Shown in pieces: positions 56,814 to 64,000 of a stretch of 64,000 nt of DNA. A program made the position numbers and the translations under genes. This DNA is from Chenopodium formosanum (lineage: Eukaryota; Streptophyta; Magnoliopsida; Caryophyllales; Amaranthaceae). A model generated the notes under the pieces. The model saw only the letters and a program-made list of their open reading frames with translations. It made no database searches and was not told the origin of the DNA. The stretch is taken from contig CM044866.1 of NCBI GenBank assembly GCA_024500155.1, forward strand, positions 42,027,501 to 42,091,500, written 5' to 3'. Within the stretch, counting starts at the first letter, position 1. Each line of letters starts with the position of its first letter.

Positions 56814-56860
<47 letters not shown>

Positions 56861-58080
56861 CACGCTAATTGTTGTAAAAAAAAAAAAGTAATACACTAAC
56901 ACCACCAATAAAGTTTCTACATTTTAATTCCATTAATTTTCTTATTTCAAATAGCAAACAAAATGTCTGTCGAAAAAAAAAAACAGCTAACAAATAAATG
57001 AACACCAAATTGCTTTTTAAAACTGACAAATTTAGAATTTTAATTAGTAGCCATTGAAAAGTACAGGCCCAGGGGTGAATTATGAAATGAGGAAAACCCA
57101 ATAGCATGTAACTAGGTCTTATAAAAACTATACTACTATACTTACAAAAATCTAAAATAGCTCGGTTGGTTGGGTGTTTGTTTTAAGTCATACTACCTCA
57201 TCTCTACCATAGTAGTACCATGGTTTGAATCTTATTGTAATGAGTCACATCGTCTTTTAAATTTATTTTTTTCAATTCTTAACCCGACACATCATCATAA
57301 TTATATCCAACGTATCATTCATTTCTTACAAAGTGGAATATTAAGTGATGAGCATAGTGAGCCCATATTACATCCACACTTTAAGCTCGACGGGTTTTCA
57401 TATGGTAAACTTGAGCTCATATAAGAATTTTGATTTTTTGCAATCATTTTTTGATTTTTCATCTATAATTTTAAGCTTGATATCATCGAATTGTGTTGCA
57501 ATATTTGAGATTAATCCGTATGTAAGTATGTTGTTCATTGTTGTTACACTTTGGATGATATCAACCCAAGAATTTCAGTGTATTTTTTTCATGGTTTTTA
57601 AACGTTATTATTTGATGTATTGTTTATCTTATATCAAATGTCATCTTAGATTGCTTCAAAAACAAAATTTGTCGTCTTAGATTGTCATGCATATACAATG
57701 TATCGTTATTTCACATTTTTTTTATATAAAAGCAACATTAACTTAAAATTAGACGACTACTCATAAAAATTTATCATATTTAAGCTAAATATATAAAGTG
57801 GATTTCTATTCACTTAGTACTTTTTTATTAGAATTTCGCATCTTGACATAAAATTTAACAAAATCATACTTGGTTTCAAAAAAAAAAAAAAAAAAAAAAT
57901 CAAAAAATCATTCTTAAAAACATGATCAACAATTTTACCGCCACGGATAACACTAACTATTCAACGGAACACCAAAAACAAACAATTAAACATGCTATCG
58001 AATGCAATCAGATCAGCCAATTAACACTAAAATTAACAATTCAAAAGTTCACAATTACCAAATATTCTTCTTCAACAAGC
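55106..58080. other. Long AT-rich region with poly(A) tracts
   Basis: No supported gene. Pure A runs at 56817-56856 (40 bases) and 57878-57899 (22 bases). If the unidentified minus-strand gene starts near 58165 this would be its intron. Confidence 0.4.
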
Positions 58081-58093
58081 AAAACATACATAC

Positions 58094-58165
58094 CTGCATT
58101 TTTGTTTAGTTTCTTGGATGATTTTCCAGAAAATTTTTGAAGATGAACTGCGATTTATGTTGCTG
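58094..58165 (-). other. Candidate 5' exon of the unidentified minus-strand gene
   Basis: On the minus strand TTATCCCGCAG (acceptor-like) is followed by a short exon with AAAATGCAG|GTATGT, which is a possible start codon then a strong donor. Upstream to about 58400 the sequence is CT-rich like a 5' UTR. Connection to the exons at 54382 is a guess. Confidence 0.25.
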
Positions 58166-58429
58166 CGGGATAAACACAATAATAATGTCAGAGAAATATG
58201 AGATTGATTTAAAAACTTAAAATCACTAAACAAATCAAGAATTCGTACATTAGAGAGAACAATCTCTTGGCGAAAATTTGATGATCTTTCGCCAAATTCT
58301 TGAAAAGGTGAAAATTAGAGATAATAGAAAGAGGAAAAACAGAGATATTGAATTGAGCGAACGAGTAATGAGGTTCAGCGAATACTTGGTCCAAAATCTT
58401 GAAATAAGATAGAAGCTTCTCTTAGATGC

Positions 58430-58972
58430 GGATGCAGCCTCGAAGGAGAAAGAGTGCCTCGAAGTGGATCGCTCCTCCCACTGGTTTAATCAAAGTGAAT
58501 GCGGATGCGTGTCTAGCTAACGAAGGTTGGGTGGGGCTTGGCGTGGTGGCAAGGGATCACAAAGGGGAGGTTCTCTTCTCCGCAGTTAGACGAGTGAGAG
58601 CTCAATGGCCTGCAGAAGTGGTGGAAGGCAGAGCATTGCTGTTTGCTATCAAGCTTGCAAGAAGGCCGGTTACGAGGATTTGGTGCTTGAATCAGATTGC
58701 CAGGTACTGATAAATAGGCTATCAAGTGCAGCTGTGTACTTCTCTGAGTTCGATATAGTGCTTGAGGACATTCTTGATGTTAGTTGTGCATTGAATTTTT
58801 TTGAGGGCAACTTTGTATCCCATCATCTAGCCAAGTTAGTGCCCTTCAGGGATGAGCAAGTTTGGGTAAATCATTGTCCTTCAATGATTGCCCCTATGCA
58901 CTTTCGGACCTTTTAGCTATTGATTAATAAAATTGCTTGACGGGTTTCAAAAAAAAAAAGGAAAAAAAAACA
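58430..58972 (+). mobile_element. 5'-truncated LINE, RNase H tail, plus strand
   Basis: KWIAPPTGLIKVNADACLAN, GWVGLGVVARDHKGEVLFSA and EVVEGRALLFAIKLA give the RNase H first half. A one-base shift near 58660 leads to GYEDLVLESDCQVLINRLSS and EGNFVSHHLAKLVPF, then TAG. Poly(A) with one G cluster follows at 58948-58972. It is a different LINE family from that at 51513-52245, cut at nearly the same domain. Confidence 0.8.
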
Positions 58973-59286
58973 GAGAATTTGGTAATGGTAATGGCAAACC
59001 ATTAAGATCCTAAAACTCGAGCTAACGACAGCTTAATTTGGTGGCAATGGTGCTAAACTGCTAATTAATGTTTATTACTGCATGTACAAAGGGTTTCTTT
59101 CGTGCTTGTAGTTTGTATATCGAAGACACACTCATTTTGTTTATCCTATTTGTTGCATTTATATGTGTGTACATGTAAGTATGTAACGTGTGTTTAGTCC
59201 ATATGCGTTTTTTTCTCTATATAGAAAAAATTACTTACTTTCAATTTAAACAATCATATACTTGTTCCAAAAATTAATAATTAATT
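58973..59286. other. AT-rich spacer
   Basis: No gene or repeat recognised. Confidence 0.35.
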
Positions 59287-59845
59287 AGTGTGTGTAGCCG
59301 AGCACGATCATGAGCTTTCAAGCTAGCACAAAAATTTGTTCATTTCAGTTCATTATTTAGTATACTATAGTGTTCACGATGGTTCGTGACATGGTTCGTT
59401 TATTAAATGAGTTGTTTTTCATGAACGAGTTTAATTATAACAAGCTACAATAATGAGCTTTGTAATTTTGACATTTGAAAATCTCAAAACTAACATAATA
59501 ATTAAATTAAAACATAATCATAAAATCTAGATTGAAATTATCAATTGTGAATATGTCAATAATTTACATAAAAAAAGTTATAAAATGATCAGTTTATATC
59601 AAAGTTATATTTCACATAAAAGCAATTTGCGTCTTTGAGATATCACGTCTTATCACATGAAATGAGTAACTCATGAACATAAGTAAAAGATTCACGTAGT
59701 TCATGAACGGGTATACTCATGTTTAAGCTCATTTATTATGCGAGCTTTTAAATTTGTTCAAATTCGGCTCATTTATTAAATAAACAAACATGAATGAGTT
59801 TCAACTGAGTAGTTTATTGGTCGGCTCAATTCAGTTACACCCCTG
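59287..59845. mobile_element. hAT-like non-autonomous element
   Basis: The right end, inverted, reads CAGGGGTGTAACTGAATTGA, a hAT-style terminus. Interior has GAGCTTT/GCTCATTT and TCATGAAC words repeated in both orientations, as in a widespread plant family. The left end near TGTGTGTAGCCGAGC is degenerate and no 8-bp duplication was found. Confidence 0.45.
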
Positions 59846-60160
59846 ACTACAAAGTGTTCCAATGGTAAAAAAATTAAAAAATTAAATTAGTTATAGCTTG
59901 TTTGCGCTATTCTCTTTTTCAATCAAGCATATAGCTTGTTTGCGTTATAGCACGCAGCTTGTAAGTTGCTCAATTATTTTTGTTCTCCGATGATAAGCAT
60001 GTAGCTAGGCGTTTTATTTATAGTCCAAGTACGTGCTTACACATCATTGAAAATGCTACTCTTATTAGGCTCCAGGCCTCTAGCATATCATCTAGGGCAG
60101 TTTGCGTGGAATATTGACACAACAATTTAAAGGGAACAACATTCAAACCGGTTAAGTATT

Positions 60161-60503
60161 GGCGCATAGCTACTATTATTACATGGCATGCATGTAAATA
60201 GCAGCTATGAAGTATAAGACATATTAAAACGCGATGATATTTTTTTTCTTTCTAGTGGTACAAATATTGTAGAATTGTACCACTGTTACCTATTATAATG
60301 ACAATGAATAGTACTATTAACACAACCTATACTCTAGTAGTATAAATTACATATATAATACTTCGTAGTATATAAAAAATACCACTGTAAGTATAATGGT
60401 ACATTAAAAGTACCACTGTAATGATAAAAATCAAAAAAATTATATGATGAATTTACCAATTAGCCCTCCTATATGCATTTCAAATAAATAGTAGCTATGC
60501 GCC
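60161..60503. mobile_element. MITE with 17-bp perfect terminal inverted repeats
   Basis: GGCGCATAGCTACTATT at 60161-60177 is matched by its exact reverse complement at 60487-60503. The interior is AT-rich and contains several GTACCACTGT words. No coding capacity. Target duplication not evident, so the superfamily is open. Confidence 0.65.
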
Positions 60504-60676
60504 TAGTTACACTCCATTCAAACCAATTTGATAGTTTCCATTATTATTGTATAACTTAATTAAATATTCATCGCATAAATAATGATAATTTCAAATTGCC
60601 GAAAAAACAATATATCAAACTAGTGTTACTCAACCTTAAACACATACTTTTTTCAATTCCTTTTGTATGCCCCCGG

Positions 60677-60698
60677 TTTACAATAAATTTATTGTAAA
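60677..60698. repeat. 22-bp perfect palindrome
   Basis: TTTACAATAAA followed at once by its reverse complement, flanked by CCCCGG and CAGGGG, about 160 bp upstream of the FAR1-like start. Confidence 0.8.
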
Positions 60699-60854
60699 TC
60701 AGGGGCGGCTCACGTGCGTGTTTTTTTTTCATAACAAAACACGCGAACTTTGATTCCTCAAAGTCACAAATCGCAGAACAACAATGGAGGAGAGAGAAAG
60801 TTAGAAAACGCAGATTGAAAACGCAGAGAGAATACCTTGAGGATTCGATCATCA

Positions 60855-63800
60855 ATGGAGAATTCATTATCGAACTTCGATACCACAAATTGCAGCAATC
60901 TCATCCACGAATTGCTACAAAAACAGAGGCAAATTGAAACTCCATTGTTAGGTGATTTTGAGAACTCGAATTCTTATGTTGAAATGGATTTAAATCGATC
61001 GATTATAGAAGAAGAAGAAGAAGAAAAAACTAAGAGTTTTGGAGATGAATTTGTACCAATTTTTGACGATAACAACAATACAGACAATGGAGAAAACGCA
61101 GAAGAAGCAATTGACAATGCAGAAGAAGCAATTGACAATGCAGAAAATCAGGTGGTTCATCGTAAATCAATTGATTCAAATTCAGATCGAACAAACAACC
61201 AAATCAAATACAACTGGAGGTGATTTCTATAAACTTTTGAAGAAATTTTGGAATTGTTATTTTTAATATGAACTATATGAATGCAACATTGATATGAATG
61301 TTACTTATATGAATGCAACATTGATATGAATGTAAATTATTCTAGAGAAAATTCAGATTGTATGCAGAAAATTCAGATTGTATGAAAAAAGTAACCCTTT
61401 AAGTGCATAAATGTTACCCTTTTCATGCATAAAAGTGATCCTATTTATGCACAAATGTTACCCTCAGATTGTATGCAGAAAATTCAGATTGTATGCAAAA
61501 AAGTAACCCTTTGAATGCATAAATGTTACCCTTTTCATGCATAAAAGTGACTCTATTTATGCACAAATAAAACATAGTATTACTCCCCTCCAATTTGAAT
61601 GATATGTTGCCTCTAGTTATTATCTGATATGTCTGTATTAAATCACATATACAAATCCAATTGATGCTTCTGGTTTAGATCTTAGAGGATCATTTGTTGG
61701 TGTGGTAAGACAAACTTTTGGAGAAATCTTGGAATTGTATGAAAAGCATGCAGCTATACTCGGGTTTTCAATTAGAAAACATACAACTAGATACATCACA
61801 AAGACAAAGATAGTGAGTGAAAAATATTATGTGGATTCTGCTGAAGGAAAAAGAAATTCAGGTAACAAGAAAACAAAATTGGTTGAAATGATTGATGAAG
61901 AGAATGTAAATGTGAAAGTAAGAAAGCAAAGACAAGTAGCCATCACACGATCTGATTGTAAGGCTAGCATAAGAGCAAAACTTAATAAAGAAGGAGAGGT
62001 TGAGGTGGTGTCACATGTAATACAACATAGCCATGAACTAACAAGGTCACAGTGGCATTACTTGCATCGTTCTGAAAGAAAAATGACAAAAGAAAAAGCT
62101 GAAGCAATCAAAACAATGAAATCTTCAGGTTTGACTACAATGGACAGTTACAATTACATGGCTACTGAAGCTGGAGGAGAAAAAAATATAGGGCATAGTG
62201 TTGTGGATCACCTAAATTTTTGCTCAAGGTTAAGAATGGAGCAAATTGAAGCTGGAGATGCTCAAACTTTAGTGAACCTTTTAAATCAAGAACAATCAAA
62301 GGATCCAAACTTCTTTTCTAGAGTGAAGTTTGACAATGAAGGAAGAATTTCTTATATATTTTGGAGAGATTCGATGATGCTAGAAGACTATAGAATATAT
62401 GGAGATGTTCTTGTCTTTGATACAACATACAGAACCAATCGGTATAATCTTATATGTGCTCCATTTGTTGGCATAAACAATCATTGGCATAATTGTATGT
62501 TTGCATGTGCTTTTATTGGAGATGAAAAAACAGAATCGTTTGTGTGGCTACTAGAAACCTTCTTGAAAGCTATGGAGGGTAAAACACCAACTTCCATATT
62601 CACTGACCAAGACCAAGCAATGGCAAATGCAATTGAGCAGGTAATAAGTTTATATTTACTGCATAAAGTGATAGTAATAAGTTACACATTTTAGTTTGAA
62701 AAGTGACCCTTTTTACTGCATAAAGTGACCCTTTTTAATGCATAAAGTAACCCTCTAATTTTGAATGCAGGTGCTTCCCAATACAAGTGCAGGTGCTTCC
62801 CAATATAAAGTATCTGGCATTTGGAACAAAATGCAATAACCAGATATTGGGATCTAAAAAAAGACAAAGAGTTCAAGTATGCATTCAACCAGTGCTTAAA
62901 GTGGTGTGTGACAGAACAGGAATTTGAAGAAAAGTGGCAGGCAACGATGCAGAAATATAACTTGACGGCACACTCTTGGTACAAAAGAGTGTACGAATTG
63001 AAAGAGAAATGGTGTCCTGCCCTTAGTAGAGATTTCTTTTCAGCAGGAATCTTGTCATCACAAAGGAGTGAAAGCACTAATCATGCTATAGGATTCAAAG
63101 CAAGTAAAGCAACTACCTTGACAAAATTTTATACCATATTCAAGAAGACAACCAATCGTTGGAGAAGCACAGAGAAATATGATGAGTTTACCTGTAGTAA
63201 GTCAATAGCATTCACTTCATTGCCACTGTCTGGAATGCTAAAGCATGCTGCACAGGTAAAAAGTTCACTCAAAAGTTCGTAAATAACACATAATATATGA
63301 CAGATTAAATCTAGCTCATGATTTTGGTGGAAAGGTATTCACTTTGTCACTCTTCCGAGACTTTGAAGAGTAGTTTGGATACTCTATGGCAACAACTGTT
63401 CAAATGATAGGGACAACTGAAGAATTCTTAGTTTATCAAGTAACCCTAGAAGACAAGCCATGGTCTGCACATCAAGTAAACTATATACAAGAGAGCCAAA
63501 GTGTATGGTGTACTTGCAAAAATTTTGAAGCATCTGGATGGTTATGTTATCATTGCATCAGAATTCTACACCTACATTCAGTAACAAGAATACCAGACAT
63601 GGAAAAGGTTGATGAGTCAGGATCCTACACAGCCATATATACCATGGAGGCAAACAATGATGAGGAAATACTACAATCTAATCTTAAAGAGTCAAGAAAA
63701 TGAAGAGACAAGAGCATTTATAGAAGAAAGCTTCAGAAATAGTCTAAAAATGGTGGAAGACTTACTTGCTACTGCTGCTCAGAGAGAAGAAGGTACAGAA

Positions 63801-64000
63801 GCTGCTTCTGACATTCCTGATGTGGCAGACAGCACTCCAAGCAATAATGATGTTTCTTCGGCATCGAGTACAAGCACAAGTGTACCAACAATACTTGATC
63901 CTAAAAGGGCTGTAACAAAAGGAAGAAGCAAGAGAGCAAAAGGAGGTCTTGAAAAAAGCAAGAGAAAAAGAAAACCAGCACTGCCACCTCCACATTCAGA
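60855..64000 (+). pseudogene. FAR1-related / MULE transposase-like gene, 3' end outside window
   Basis: Exon 1 (60855-61219) encodes an acidic N-terminus with a duplicated AEEAIDN unit. Exon 2 (about 61657-62641) has the FAR1 zinc region (GFSIRKHTTRY ... VAITRSDCKASIRAKLN ... VVSHVIQHSHELT) and MULE transposase core (DVLVFDTTYRTNRYNLICAP, TSIFTDQDQAMANAIEQ). Exon 3 (62771-63255) continues WHLEQNAITRYWDLKK and SQRSESTNHAIG. Exon 4 (from 63335) has the SWIM zinc finger SVWCTCKNFEASGWLCYHCI and a tail with LDPKRAVTKGRSKRAK. Lesions: frameshift at the start of exon 3, TAG at 63371-63373, frameshift near 63690. It could be a decayed FRS gene or a MULE. Confidence 0.75.
61330..61575. repeat. Minisatellite-like repeats in FAR1-like intron 1
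   Basis: AAATTCAGATTGTATG and GCATAAATGTTACCCTTTTC units occur two to four times, alternating with GCATAAAAGTGA and TTTATGCACAAATG. Related GCATAAAGTGACCCTTTTT units recur in intron 2 (62700-62755). Confidence 0.75.

Noticed and set aside
56817..56899. 40-base poly(A) as tail of a SINE or LINE
   Set aside because: No LINE domain or tRNA-like promoter boxes recognised upstream; could be simple slippage.
58209..58394. 61-codon minus-strand ORF as a protein gene
   Set aside because: CT-rich composition and adjoining splice-like sites fit a 5' UTR better than a protein; no homology recognised.
60255..60268. CTTTCTAGTGG as the missing inverted end of the CACTA element
   Set aside because: Only CTAGTG matches; the subterminal words of the 50939 end are absent.

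Overview
This window is a transposon-packed intergenic stretch of a plant nuclear genome, most likely a eudicot. The evidence is Ty3/gypsy elements of the Tat and Athila lineages, hAT, CACTA and Harbinger-like DNA elements, truncated LINEs, GT-AG introns, high AT content and a FAR1/MULE-type gene. I cannot name the species. All calls come from reading the sequence; no search was run.

Layout. (1) 1-~340: minus-strand end of a chromovirus-like LTR element (LTR, polypurine tract, pol tail). (2) ~345-28128: element A, a minus-strand Tat-lineage retrotransposon (5' LTR 27594-28128, PBS, gag, protease, RT, two RNase H regions, integrase, plus an intron-bearing antisense gene). Its reverse transcriptase gene is split by element B. 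(3) 6074-24695: element B, a second minus-strand Tat-lineage element with its own gag-pol. Between integrase and its polypurine tract it carries two plus-strand, intron-containing genes of the plant mobile domain (PMD) type. (4) 28836-42366: element C, a young Athila element on the minus strand with two 1401-bp LTRs, a perfect CAAAC target duplication and an env-like gene. It sits inside a hAT-like GC-rich element. (5) 43091-50169: element D, a plus-strand non-autonomous LTR element with an Athila-type PBS. Its 5' LTR was invaded by a hAT element that keeps a transposase C-terminus, and D itself splits an unknown coding fragment. (6) 50170-60500: CACTA terminus, two LINE 3' ends, MITEs and one unidentified spliced minus-strand gene. 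(7) 60855-64000: a FAR1-related gene or MULE transposase with lesions, running off the window.

Most coding regions are broken by frameshifts and nonsense codons. Many lesions are C-to-T/G-to-A transitions, including in catalytic residues.

The most unusual signal is regulatory. In elements B, C and D the U3 part of the LTR carries an element-specific, GC-rich palindromic module about 50-230 bp upstream of a TATA box. The palindromes differ in sequence between the families but hold the same place. In B, copies of the module also stand directly upstream of the TATA-like boxes of both antisense PMD-type genes. In C a related palindromic block lies upstream of the env-like gene. Element A instead has a cluster of ACGTGTC (G-box/ABRE-like) sites that includes a 16-bp perfect palindrome.
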